From Pachypanchax playfairii (lineage: Eukaryota; Chordata; Actinopteri; Cyprinodontiformes; Aplocheilidae): a stretch of DNA of 64,000 nt. The notes beneath the pieces were generated by a model that was given only the letters and a program-made list of their open reading frames with translations, searched no databases and was not told where the DNA came from. Below, one piece after another: positions 37,789 to 48,847 of the stretch (within the stretch, counting starts at the first letter, position 1; each line of letters begins with the position of its first letter). The stretch covers positions 3,111,508 through 3,175,507 of the forward strand of contig SSNP01000025.1 in the NCBI GenBank assembly GCA_006937955.1. Reading direction: 5' to 3'. The position numbers and the translations under genes are program-made.

Positions 37789-37837
<49 letters not shown>

Positions 37838-39482
37838 CATACATACATACATACATAGTGATATTAAAATGATTAGCAGCTGTATAATTGTGTCACATGA
37901 AGCTGCTGAAGGCCACTTTTTCGGCCTCTAGTAATTATGAAAGATAAATGCATTATTTGCCAATAGTTTCACAGTGACATGATAAAAAATGTCATGAATA
38001 AGATCATGAGTTATTTGTGTTGCTAGTTGCTGATACATCCCATCAAAATCCTTGATTTGGGGTTTTGAAAATATTGTCCAACTACTTTCATGTCTGAGTT
38101 AGTTTTTTCTCTGAGGATTTGTGTTACCTGATCTTTGAGTTCAGAACTCTAAAGCCATACACATGTCAAAACTGTTAAATTGTACACAAAATATTGTTAG
38201 TTGACAGTTTCCCACAAAATATGAATTAATCCTGTCTTAACAGACTTTTTATAAATTATGGTTTTACATGACTGGTTTTAACTCTCAAATATTTTTTCTG
38301 TTGAAAAATTTTATGGAGAATAGTTCTGCTAACATTTTAAAATGTAGGTTTAATTTTTTTGAATTGCATTTTCCCGGTTGGATTTGGGTAGGGCTGCACA
38401 GTGGTGCAGTTGATAGACCTGTTTGTTACCTTGCAGCAAAAAGGTCCTGTCTGGCTTCCTCCTACAGACCAAAAACATGCATGAGGTTAATTGGCGACTC
38501 TAAATTGGCGCCAGGTGTATGTTTGTGTGTGAATGAATGGTTGTTTGTGCTTGTCTGGTCCTGTGATGCACTGGCGACCTGCCTAGGTGTGACCCCGCCT
38601 CTTACCCAGTGACACCAGCTCCTTGCGACTCTGAACAGGGACATGTGGGAATAGAAAATGACTGAAACTGGGGGATTTTTGTTGTTTTTTATATTCCTTT
38701 TGCACTTATTTTCCTCCAAGCTTCCCTTTTTTTGTTAGTGCTGCAGATTTGGGGTTTTTTGGGTCTCAGGGACATCTCAGGGCTTTCCTGGTTCTGAATG
38801 AACACAGAGCGACCTGTAGTTGCCTTAAATAATCCTTATAGCTAAGAACACCATCAGACTGGAAATACTTGATTCAGATATATGCAATGTTGAGATGTGT
38901 TAAAGTTCTCTATAACTTGTGCTCAAAATATGACCATTTGAATAAAAGAGGTGTCCCTGTAATAATCAGCAGCTGTGAGGAAAGTTGCAATATATTTATT
39001 TTAAAATGGGGAAGTGATAAATTAATGAGCACAATCATCTCTGCTGAGTCTTTAACTGAAGGATGAAATCCTGTATCTATAAAATCTAAACTACAATAAA
39101 TTATATTTTAAGACTTTCATCACTAATATTTTTGGATATTAAGACATAATGCTGTATTTAAAAGAATTTCCTGACAATAATCTGTCTCTATGCCTCTAAA
39201 TGATGCTTCATGAACTGTTTATGAAAATAAAAGGATTTGCCATTAGTCTTTATTTAGTGCGTGTTTCTGTTCATATCACCATTTTTCTCCCAGCTGTTTC
39301 AGTCTCATTCAATTCTAAACAAGCACTGGTTTATTTTCCAGGCTTCGAGCCAGTCTCTGTTTGGAACGGACTTGGACGCTGAAGGACCACCTACCCTGAC
39401 CCCCGAGGTGCCCTCTGACCTTTTCGCCCCTTCCACAGAGTGTGCAGCTCCATCCTACAGCAACATGGAAGAAGTGGACTAG
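22707..39482 (+). CDS. usp19: Ubiquitin-specific peptidase 19, soluble EEVD isoform
   Basis: Uses the same 24 exons as the anchored form, then skips 37019-37285 and joins the exon 39342-39482, giving 1510 residues. Both last exons follow a phase-0 donor after 35683 and begin with Ala-Ser, so either can be spliced on. The soluble tail starts ASSQSLFGTDLDAEG and ends NMEEVD, matching the C-terminal EEVD of HSP70 and HSP90 that docks in TPR co-chaperones. No hydrophobic segment is present. From memory, mammalian USP19 has comparable anchored and cytosolic isoforms. Confidence 0.85.
26745..27149. mobile_element. Tc1/mariner-type MITE in usp19 intron
   Basis: Left end CAGTTGTGGCCAAAATTATT, right end its imperfect inverse (AATGATTTTGGTCTCGACTG), flanked by TA at 26743-26744 and 27150-27151. 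About 405 bp with no transposase frame. It lies in the intron between exons ending 26701 and starting 27371. Confidence 0.78.
27872..27972 (-). repeat. tRNA-like teleost repeat, partial tail
   Basis: Contains 'gaggcggggttacaccctgg', the inverted form of the tail shared with the fuller copies at 20290 and 63288. Lies in a usp19 intron (27695-28225). A shorter fragment of the same tail is at 6388-6415 in lamb2. Confidence 0.6.
30265..31224. mobile_element. Nonautonomous hAT-type element with perfect 8-bp target duplication
   Basis: Terminal inverted repeats CAGGGGTGCACATAA and TTATGTGCACCCCTG are exact complements over 15 bp. The flanks are identical: ATTATACT at 30257-30264 and 31225-31232. 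About 960 bp, no transposase. It sits in the 1.6-kb usp19 intron between exons 29659-29848 and 31482-31615. One unresolved base (n) is at 30311. Confidence 0.88.
35684..37018 (+). other. usp19: usp19 intron before the first alternative last exon
   Basis: AT-rich; no repeat family recognised and no open frame resembling a gene. Confidence 0.6.
37019..37285 (+). other. usp19: usp19 alternative last exon, transmembrane anchor
   Basis: Reads ASLIWRELEEEEEGLDEEP at its start and ends with a single hydrophobic helix (YFVLGTLTAVLALFVNLVYP) followed by a short lumenal LLYKVKWA. The human counterpart has the same plan (ASRIWQELEAEEE, and CLRYFVLGT before the helix). The acceptor is cgcag at 37018. 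A basic stretch (RRHRRQK) precedes the anchor, as expected of a tail-anchored ER protein. AATAAA signals at 38941-38946 and 39226-39231 could end this transcript. Confidence 0.9.
37793..37858. repeat. (TA)n followed by (CATA)n microsatellite
   Basis: An uninterrupted TA tract of roughly 17 units passes directly into about six CATA units. Confidence 0.95.
38391..38668 (+). repeat. tRNA-like teleost repeat, near full-length copy
   Basis: Begins GGGCTGCACAGTGGTGCAGT, then 'taccttgcagcaaaaaggtc', 'ggcttcctcctacagacc', 'gaggttaattggcgactcta', 'ctggcgacctgcc', 'gtgaccccgcctctt' and ends 'gggaatagaaaatgactga'. Same family and order as 63288-63605. Confidence 0.8.
39342..39482 (+). other. usp19: usp19 alternative last exon, EEVD tail
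   Basis: Forty-six codons and a TAG after an acceptor ttttccag. The tail is acidic and proline-rich, ending MEEVD. An AATAAA at 40355-40360 closes a plausible 0.9-kb 3' UTR. Confidence 0.85.
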
Positions 39483-41380
39483 TGATTGTTGGGTAAAACA
39501 GGAGAAGAGGTGCTGAAGCAGCATCACCCATGTGGAGCCTGCTCATCCATGCTCACCATCGGCATCTAAAGCAGATGTTTTAAAGGAAAAAATCCGGGTG
39601 CAATGCAAACTGTCATATGCACTCATTGACTCTCACACCCACAAGCTAGTAAAAATACATTAATAAACATACCCACTCAGATTTAACAAGATGCTTATGT
39701 ATTTCTATTCATCCAGTGCATTTAGTGACACAAATAACACTTCATATCAGAGTTCCAGTAAGTCTGCAGCCATCTAACCGAGCTCTGTCGAGCATCTGCC
39801 AGGCTTTCACGCACCAACGCACCTTGAGGTTCAGTATCACGTGGAAGGACTGACCACACCTGATGATCCCTGGCCAGAGCTGTCGTTTATTGTTAGGGTA
39901 AATATGTAGACTTTCAGTGGTGGTGGTTTCATTCTGTGTAATAATTTTTGTTTGTTAAAGGCTGGTTTGACTTGTTTGTGGCTTCATATTCAGTACGTTG
40001 ACTTGGACAGAAGAGGGATGCAGAGGACTTGAGTTTTTTCTCTTGTTGCTTTCTAAATTTAATTAGGCTTTTGTTTTGGACTATTTTCTACTGTTTTATG
40101 TATTTGATCCTGTGGATGCAATAGTCAGAAGGCTTCAGTATAATCTGAAATAAGCATGACTGCATGTTTATTCAGGCTGTAACCTTTGCCCTATGTTAAC
40201 CCCATCTCTATTCTTGTGAGCCTCCTGAAATGTTGAATGCTTTTCTTTCTCTGTTCTGTGGAGCTGACCGTGTTTCACTCGTTAGTTCTGGACTGCGTAC
40301 ATAAAGTGGGAATCATCATTACTGCTGCTGTGGATACTATAAATGGTTAATATAAATAAAAAAACGTGAGAATTGCTAATGGAAATGATGCAGAGGTTTC
40401 TTGTCTTTATACTTCCACCCATTAAGATCATATGAAGATGAAACTAGAATGACATTAACATTTTTTGGATAAATAACCACAAACAAATCAATTACAATTG
40501 TTTTTTTCATAAAATGAAATTGGAAACTCAGCCAGTGATACACTGATGATGAATATTTATCTTTTAAAAGTGAAAGTAAATTTGATTAATTTTAATAAAA
40601 TTTAATGATCTGTTTGTATTCACATACATGTGTTTAATTGGCAAGACACAACTTCCATATATTACAAACGTGTGGAGTTTTGAATCATGTCCTTGTCACG
40701 AATAACTGAGTAAATAGTTCTCAATAATTACATTTAATTACAGTAATCACAAAATTATTATTTAAAGCTTGTAGCCTGTTATTTTACAGGTTAAAGATGA
40801 AAATGTTTGTTCTTGTGTTTGTCAATTTAATATTCAAGATTTCCAAATCTTAGCATTTTTCTTTTCCCTGAAGAATATTTGCAGAAATGTTTGGGATTCG
40901 ATGGCACATCCAGTGTGAACACAAACATCAGTGTGGAAATAAAGTTGTCAGGTTTATTGTGTTACAGTTGTTAATAAGCATTAAAGGAATGTTATATTAA
41001 GCTTAAAATATGTCTTCCATAAATCACATGATAAATAAAAATTTAAATGGTTGAAAACAAGTTCTAACGAAATTTTTAACCAGTTTCTGATACTTCTTTA
41101 AAAAACATTTTTTATAACGTGTTACCTTTTTTTGTTTTAATTATAGAAAAGTTGATTCTTAGTAAAAGTTGTTGCTTTTAAAAATGCCGTTAATTGAATC
41201 AGTGCAGGGAATGTACGGCAGGTGGCGCTGTCTCTCTCTGCGTGCGTAAACAACACGCTTAGAGGAAGAAGAAGCTGCGCACCGCGGAATGAGGAACTAC
41301 CGGTAACGATAAACCGGTAAGTCATGGCTGAACCAGCGAGATAGAACGTTTTGTCTGTATTGTTTTGTTCTCATCGCTCT
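39483..41380 (+). other. usp19 3' UTR and intergenic spacer
   Basis: The first 0.9 kb is the likely 3' UTR of the EEVD transcript, to the AATAAA at 40355. The rest is AT-rich without recognised elements until the promoter-like block near 41215. Confidence 0.55.
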
Positions 41381-41381
41381 C
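41205..41381 (+). promoter_or_regulatory. Promoter/5' UTR region of the HAD-like gene
   Basis: A switch from AT-rich to GC-rich sequence, with 'ggcaggtggcgctgtc' (a partial CTCF-like core) near 41217-41232 and purine-rich sequence before 41280. A splice donor-like 'ccg|gtaagt' occurs at 41317-41322. A seven-codon upstream frame (ATG 41324 to TAG 41344) precedes the main ATG at 41382 if the leader is unspliced. Confidence 0.5.
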
Positions 41382-44300
41382 ATGGCTGAAGAACACAACG
41401 GGACTGAGAGCAGAGATGTTTCGGAGCCGGTGTCGGTTCCTCTGGAACTGGGGCCCGTGAATTACACCCGGAGGAAAAAGTTAGTTCTACACATCGACCT
41501 GAACAGCACCATCCTGGTGTCGGACGCTGTGACCGGACAGGGAACGGTGGCTACTCTGGATTACTTCCTCACCACCGTAACCTGGGGGAAAATGAACAAA
41601 CACGGTAAACCAAAGCAGGATTACCGATTTTAGCTGAGATGTTGAACTTCCCGTCACCCATTACAGAATAACTTGACATTAAACAGAAAGTGAATTAACT
41701 CTAAACTCAGTAAAACTCTGTCGGTTTTTGTTGATATTCGAGTCTGTAAATATAAATATTGAAAACGTCAAAGATTTTTATGTTTAATTCATCTGTTGTT
41801 GGAAGCTGTACGGAAACCCTCAGCTAGCTTTTATTAAATATTTAGCAAATTAAATGGCCACTAAATAATATCTGACTTGTATTATGACACATTAGTTCGG
41901 GTGTAACAAATCAAAACCAAGTTAGAAGCGAGATGTTCTGGTGATGACAACCTGCTGGAGAGTTGTCCAGGCTGTTCCTTCCAACACCTAAAGCTTATGA
42001 TCTAAAAATACCACCTGGAATATCCGGAAGCAACAAGTCATGGAGATGAATCTGATTATTCAAACCTGACAGGTAACAGATGAAGTGATGCCAGGATGAG
42101 TCACTATGTTAGTTTTTAGGAATACCTCCAGGGATTCTGGCTGCTGTATGTTTAACCCTGTAATATGACAAAGGTTTTATATTTAATACAACTTTTTATG
42201 AGTTTCTTAGAGCTTCACCTCTTTACCAGAATCAAACCTGCTGTTTTGAAACCTGTACACGTCAACATGTTCTATTATTGTTTATGTATTATTATATAGT
42301 AACATAATATACATATTATGATGACATAATCAAATATTGTATAGAAAATATTTCTAAGCAGTTTTCTAATTAACTGTTCAATTAGAAAAATAGAATTTCT
42401 GACATTATTTCATGGATCAGACACTAAAAAGTTAAACAACTTACCCTGTCTGCATCTAAAGGTCATTACTATGATATATTTGTCATATCACCCACTCACA
42501 TGATAAAGTTTTGTCAAGTTCAGCAGTGTACTTTACAAATAGAAATACTTTACATATATACAAAATGCACTGTGGTAAAATTACAATTAAATTATAAAAT
42601 AATGTGTACGGAAGACAAATCATTCAAAAATAAATAACCTAAAAGCCATTGCAAATGTGTTTGAAATTCTTCAAGGTTCTGGAGGGTCCAGGGTCTGGAA
42701 GGTTCAGGGTCTGGGCCCCATGTGATATGACAAGGCAGAGCGTTTCATAATTTAAAGCTAAAGAGGCTTCAGTGGTGGGACGTCCAGAAGCTGCTGAGAT
42801 ACTGACCTGGTGTTCTGAATGGATCATGATCACTCGTACCTTAGGGTGAATTTCCTTGAATCGTTATAAAAACAAACAGCTAATAAGGTTTGAACTGGAT
42901 TCGGTAACAGGAAGTCAGCATTGGACCAGTTGAGCATCAAGATCTAAAACCCAGTAATTAGCTGAACCTAATCTAATCTAAATCTAAAACATAAAAAATG
43001 TTTCCTGTTTTAGTTTGGACTGACAGTCTTTTGTTATTCTTCAGTTTCTTCTTTTACGAAGCAGATAAAATTGTGCCTGCATGGTGGTGCAGTTGGTAAC
43101 GCTGTGGCCTTGCAGTTAGGAGGTCCTAGGTTCAAATCCCAGCTGCTGATGACATGAATATGTCTTACTAATAATGTGTTTCATTGAGTCATTCATTACG
43201 TTTGTCTGATCTATCAGATACTTTAACACTAAAATCACTCTTTAGTCTTTACTTTAGTGTCTTTTCGGAATCACATTAAAACACATTAACATAAGTTCAG
43301 CTGCCACAGTGTAACAATAGTAAACTCATTTACAGGTTTGTGAAGACAGAACTCTTCCTGTTTGTTTATTTCATGGCGACTCTCTCCCTCTGCAGGAAAA
43401 TGGGAATGGCTGAGTGACTCCCCCTCCCTGTATCCACCCACCAGTGATGCTGTTAGTTACTACTCTCAGTTTGGACGGGTACCAGGTTTCACCTCTGTTG
43501 CTGGGCGACGCTTCAAAGGGATTTTGGATGAGCATCTGGAGCTGCTTCGCTGGCCCGAGGGCATCGAGGCAAGCGAGTGATCAGAGAAATCTGCATGGCC
43601 CTGAGAGAAAAATGGTTCCCTTCTGATAACTGCTGCTTTTTGTTTTCACATTTTTCTGTGACTCAGTGATTGGGATGTTTCTCACCTTTAGATACATTTA
43701 ATTTATAATAGTTTTCTCTCTGTTGCTTTGCACATCAAAGAACAGGCTAAGCTTTTAGCTCACTGTGGGGGTTTGGGCTTTAAACAACCTAAAGTTACCA
43801 ATATCTTGTGTGTTAATGATACTCTGATCCTAATGACAGAAAGAAACTGGATCACAGACGTTGGCTGAAGGGGTGTGGTCTGATTAATCCTTCATTTCAC
43901 ATTGCTACTGGATCTTTATGTGTTGATGATCTGGAGAAAACCATGATGCATTATGGGTAGAAGGCAAGCCTGTGGGGCAGTGTGATGTTTGGGGTCATGT
44001 TTTGTTGGGTTCTGACTGCATGTGGGCGTTACTTTGACACGTGGCAGCTAACTGAACATACCTGCTGACTCATCACACCCATTGATGAGACCTGTATTCA
44101 CTGACGTCCTCTTTCAGCAGAACGCTGCAAACAAGGGTTTAAGAATGATTTGGGAAAAAAGAAACACTTTTTTGACTTGGCCTTCGAATCTCTGGATCTT
44201 AATTCAGCTAATTTACAGTAACATGTTTAATTAACCGTTTCCGAGAGGACACACCTCACATCTTACAGACTGATGCTGAACATCTGTCAGACAATGAAGG

Positions 44301-47269
44301 CTGATTGGGTCATTTTTCTATGGGTTTACACTATAATCTGTTCTGTAGAAGCACATTACAGTTTTATTATATCTGAATACAGTGTTTTGGTGTATCCTGA
44401 CAGTTTTTTCAGCTTTAAACCATCTCTGTTTTGTGTTGCTGAGAGTTTCCTGGTTCTGTGTCTTCTGCAGGGAGACAGAGAGCTGTCGGTGAGAGGAGAA
44501 GACAGACGGCGGTACCACTGGATCCTCCCTTCCTTCTTCCAGCTGCTCATAGACTTGGTGCAGGAAGGATGGGAGTTTGCTGTCCTGTTCCGCACATTTG
44601 GAACAGACCTGCCTCGTGTGCTGCGAGCCATGTCCCGCTCTGTGAACGAGGGAACCCACCCACTCTTCCCAGATCTGCCTGAACTGAAGGTGACATTCTT
44701 TAACACTTAAGCATGAATGAACATGAAACGTCTCTCAGGGTGTTTTCTAGTTGTGTGATAAAAGGTTTGTTAAAATAAAAATGCCTAACTGACATCTAGG
44801 TTATTTATTTTAACACACTCAGTGCTCATCATTCCATGTATGTAACTTTTGTCCAGTAGAATGTCACATGTTACATATAAATATCTCTTTCATGGATATT
44901 TTTAATGACTTTAATTCCAACAAATTAAAGAAAACAAAAAGCAGCTTTAAACATCAGTTTTTATTCAAATTACCAGCCTGTTAAGTTTTTTCATTACCAG
45001 CAGAATATTTTAAGGTCTGATTAATTACATTCCAGTAAAAACAATAAGCTGTGTTTTCTGTCAGCACCTCACTCACTCTTTTATCGCAGGATCTCAAAGC
45101 TATTAGCCTACTGAAGTGGAACACACTGAATCTTGAAGAATACCTGTGATTGTGATGGATAGAGAGGGCGGGTCACATGATAAAGGGAGAAAGAGATGTC
45201 CGATAGTGAACCTGTCAGACTCTGTTAGCTGTGTGAGGAGGAGTGCAGTGGAAATCTTCTGTCAGATGCAGAGACAGAGATCAGGGGGAGGAAATCAATC
45301 ATAAGACACAATGTGATGGAACACTTTCCCCTCCCCGATGGCGTCCTCTGTACAGCAGCTTCAGCATCATACAGGACCAGTAAACGCTGCACTGAAGTGA
45401 ACATCTGCAGTTAAGACTAGCTCAGGCTGTATTTCTTCCATCAACATACATTAAATGTCATCAGTCAAAGTCCAAACACATTTAAATCTCCACTAATACT
45501 GCAGCAGAAAATCCAGCTTTTCATCGTTTTCTGTCAAGATGAAAACATCCATGATGCTTCAGGCAAAAACTCAGCAAATAAAACAACCAGCATGTGTCTT
45601 TATACACCGATTTTCAGCAAGTTTTGGTATGAAGTGAAGTCCACTGATGTTAGCATGTTCTTATGATTGGAAACACGAGTGTTCCACACAGAATACCTGC
45701 TGTGATGAACTGGCCTGCTCTCCAGTTCTGGATTGTTTGAGGGCCAAACACACACTTTTCACTTATTTGTTTTTTCCTTTCAGTACGACGATGTAACAGA
45801 AGGAAACAACAGAAAAAAATTACAAACATCACATTTGACATCTCATCTGCAGTTTTAGCTCCACATGGCTGTTAGTTTTTATAGAAAGAAAAATTTTCCT
45901 GAGAAAGTCTCAGTAATGATTTTCTGCTTTTACATTTTCCTGCTGTGTATCAAACATTTTCTCTGGTTTCTCATTTACAAACCTGTTTTGGTACATAATA
46001 GACGCACAATCTTTTTTTATTTATGACATAACTTAAAATTTTAGGTCAGTCTTGCTAAAGGCTTTGTTGTAATACCAGAATAATTTGCCACAGTTGCCCC
46101 CTCCTCCTTTTTTTTTTCCCCTTATCTTTGATCCTGGCTCTTGGTCTTCCTCGTGGTTCAGCTGAATGTAGATTTGACTCCAGGGAAGATCCGCTGCAGT
46201 AAGAGGGAAATTGTCCTGAGCCGGGCTGAGCAGCGTGTGTCCTCTCGGGATGGAGAAAGAAGTCTGTACCAGTACTTAAGCTCTGTGCAGGGACTGGGGG
46301 GGTTTCAGGACCACTTTGACTGGTACGTAGAACACAGGAAAGTGGCTTTTGTGCTCTCATTCTGTTCCTTACATGCTCAGTTTCTGCCTCCAGGTGGGCT
46401 GCTAATACCTTCTCCATCCGTGGCGGGAAGCCGTTTTGGATCGACCCCTTTGACCAACATGTTCAGCACATCTTCATAGATGACAACATACGGCAGAACG
46501 ATGAGGATACCATCGTTAACCCGAAGGTGCAGTCTCTCTTTCTGATGATAGGGATTTTATTTTGAAGAAATGGCTTTTGCTAGAAGCAGTTTTTAGAAAC
46601 TTCTGTCCACTTAGAGAAATAGCACTGATTGATACATCTAATCAAATTTATCTGCAGATTTAATTTGCTAGAATATGGTTCAAACCACTGATACTGGAAA
46701 TGACCCAGAACTTGATTGAAAAAAATGTAAACAAAAGTCGAGTATATTTATCTTCAGGTTAGATGTTTATTTTTTTATTTATGGATTTTTCTTTTATTTA
46801 CTTTATTTAATCTGTATAAGCTCTGGTTATTGTCACATCTTAGTATTTTTAAGATCTGTTTAAAGACTTACTTTTATTCTCAGGCTTTTAACTCTGTTGG
46901 GGCAGTCTAACCCCTTGCTGACCTTATTTTATTGTTTTTACGTTTGTTTTTATAGTATGTTTATTTTTATCTCTGTATTTGTTGTTTTTATTTGTGTACA
47001 GCACTATGGTCTGCATCACTGCAGTTTTTAAATGTGCTTTATAAATAAATTGATGATGATGATGATGATCTGTGTGTGTTTGGGTTCTTCAGGTTTTCTT
47101 GGACCCTGGTGGTTCTGACACTCGCACTGCCTGCACCTCCGAGTTATATGACATCTCTTTGGTTCAGACTGACCTCCTCCGAGCCATTTCTGATCAGAAC
47201 TACTTCACTCAGCGTGTCCACATCTGCCTGGAAAACTATGAGCGGAATATCCAGCAGGGGGCAGTCTAG
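41382..47269 (+). CDS. HAD-like hydrolase-fold protein of unknown function (361 aa)
   Basis: Exons: 41382-41604, 43396-43568, 44471-44689, 46162-46322, 46394-46526, 47093-47269; phases join exactly to 361 residues. Visible signatures fit the haloacid dehalogenase fold. Motif I is LVLHIDLNSTI (Asp39, with Asn41 where phosphatases usually have the second Asp, then Thr43). A possible motif II is EFAVLFRT (Thr174), a possible motif III lysine is Lys271, and motif IV is HIFIDDN (Asp288, Asp289). There is no signal peptide or membrane helix, so a cytosolic location is inferred. Introns are GT-AG except the second, which must use a GC donor (GAG|gcaagc at 43569) for the frame to continue. The ATG at 41382 is favoured because the frame starts there just after a GC-rich promoter-like block. 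I do not recognise a named gene; substrate and role are unknown. Nucleotidase- or phosphatase-like activity is only an inference. Confidence 0.85.
43072..43145 (+). repeat. tRNA-like head of the teleost repeat (A and B box visible)
   Basis: Carries TGGTGCAGTTGG at 43085-43096, matching the RNA polymerase III A-box consensus, and GGTTCAAATCC at 43129-43139, matching the B box. The copy stops soon after the head. It lies in intron 1 of the HAD-like gene. Confidence 0.65.
43790..44225 (+). mobile_element. Decayed DNA-transposon transposase remnant
   Basis: Fragments such as GSVMFGVMF and, further on, 'cagcagaacgctgcaaacaa' followed by 'gacttggccttcgaatctct' and 'gatcttaattcagctaa' resemble the catalytic part of fish Tc1-like transposases (a '...W/LFWGCF...' to 'DWPP/ASPDLNP...' order). 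Many stops and frame changes are present. It lies in intron 2 of the HAD-like gene. Confidence 0.45.
44690..46161 (+). other. Intron 3 of the HAD-like gene
   Basis: 1.5 kb, no coding signal or recognised repeat; ends in a T/C-rich tract and 'ggttcag'. Confidence 0.7.
46855..47070 (+). repeat. Teleost retrotransposon 3' tail with (GAT)n
   Basis: 'ttaaagacttacttttattc', 'tgtacagcactatggtctgc' and 'aaatgtgctttataaataaa' occur in the order seen in a widespread fish retroelement 3' end, and are followed by TGA/GAT trinucleotides to 47070. It ends 23 bp before the last exon of the HAD-like gene. Confidence 0.65.
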
Positions 47270-47792
47270 GACACTTCACACACCACTTCCTGGGTTTTAT
47301 TTAAAGATTGTGACCTCAGAGTTATTGTGCTTCTTGAGACATCGCTGAAGGACATGCTGAAGAATGTTTAGTTACTAGACAAAAAAAAATTACATCATGA
47401 GATCAAATATTTTAACACTAACACTAACAGGAGATGATGTAGCAACGAGGTAAGAAGAACTGCAGCTATTATTTTAATTAGTTGTAAACTAAACATAACT
47501 GACCAGCTAAAGAACATTTATAGTTTATAGTTGGACTTGAGTGAAGAGTTTTGGACTCGGCTGAAGTTTCTGGTTCACTTTAAACTGTTTCAGTCTGTTT
47601 CACACAGAATGAACATAGATTCTGTTCAGTCAGTGACAAACTCCTGAATGATGTGGAAATCTCTTCAGCTGCTGTGGTTGTTGTCCTTCTACTTCCTCTC
47701 TGTTATTTTTAACTTCAGGTCAGATTAGGTTAAAACGATGTTGTTTACATCTGCTCAGAAGCCAAAAGGGCCTCTCGTTACTGAGGCTCCTG

Positions 47793-47854
<62 letters not shown>

Positions 47855-48800
47855 AAAACAGCAGCTATGAAGGATATTGTTGTTCCAGCTGACTGAGAAT
47901 CTGACCGTTCATGTGTATCAGTCCAGATGTTTACCTTGATGTGATCAGGTGAGAACAGTCCACACACAGGTATGAAGACGTGTTCCTTTACACTGAACTC
48001 GGTTCTGCAGGTTTTAGTCTGCTTTAAGCACTTTGTGTGAAATAACAAGTTACATTTATTTGAAAATGAGCCTTAAAAATGTTAGAATATTACATATATA
48101 ATATATAGAATATATTTATTGAAAAGTTTGAGATTTTCTAAAAATATTATTATTCAAGTCACTTTAAAAAGCCAACTGAATCAGAGTGTCTGTTATTTAA
48201 AATGAAGCGCTTGAATTACAGCTGGCTGATGAAAGAATGCACTTATCTGGTTTTGACTTGAGACTAGATTCTCCTAAAAATAAAACAGGGAATACACATT
48301 TTGTGTGTAGAGTTTTACAGCTGATAGCAGGTTTATGGTGTTTAACAGCAGCTTTGATGTGTGAAAACCTCCGAACAAGAAAAACATCTGTGTTTACAGA
48401 ACACAGAGAAAAGAAAATGCAGTTGTTGCTGCTGTTTTAATCTGTAGCTTTCTGAATTTGTATTTTTTAAGGGAGCATCTTAGTGAAGTTGTTCACTTAT
48501 TGTTCACTTATTTATTTTTCAAAGGTGCTACTTATGAAAAAAAGGCCAAAGCAACAGTTTCCATATATCATGGTTCTCTGTTATGTCTGGCAGTTACTGC
48601 AGATCTCATCAAAACTTGAAGTTAAAAAAAAAAATTCTCATTTATTTTTTTTTATGTTAGAGAAATAGTGTAAGAATACTGTGTTATACTAAATAAAAGT
48701 CCAAAGTTTTGTTGTTCAAATGTTTGTGTGTGAATGTTTTTTTTTATAACCAGAGAATAAAGTAAAACTGATGTTTTGTACTTAAATAGTTTGAAATCAT
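47270..48800 (+). other. 3' UTR candidate of HAD-like gene and spacer
   Basis: No coding signal. A tetranucleotide microsatellite lies at 47793-47852. AATAAA at 48692-48697 is followed by a GT-rich stretch (about 48711-48736), a reasonable poly(A) site; another AATAAA is at 48756-48761. Confidence 0.45.
47793..47852. repeat. (TCAA)n microsatellite
   Basis: About 15 uninterrupted copies of the four-base unit (read as CAAT/AATC/TCAA) followed by an A run. Confidence 0.95.
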
Positions 48801-48847
48801 CTTGTTAATAAATGTAGGAATGTCCTCGGAAAAGATGGGTCCTTGAA

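Larger units (their letters stand above)
37286..39341 (+). other. usp19: 3' UTR of anchored usp19 form / intron of EEVD form
   Basis: Its role depends on which last exon is used. It contains a dinucleotide/tetranucleotide microsatellite (37793-37858), a tRNA-like repeat copy (38391-38668) and AATAAA at 38941 and 39226. Confidence 0.6.

Noticed and set aside
43569..43582. Ordinary GT donor at 43576 for exon 2 of the HAD-like gene
   Set aside because: It puts the next exon into a frame with an early stop; the GC donor at 43569 keeps the frame.
46055..46417. 120-codon minus-strand frame
   Set aside because: Antisense to exon 4 of the HAD-like gene; no conserved motif.
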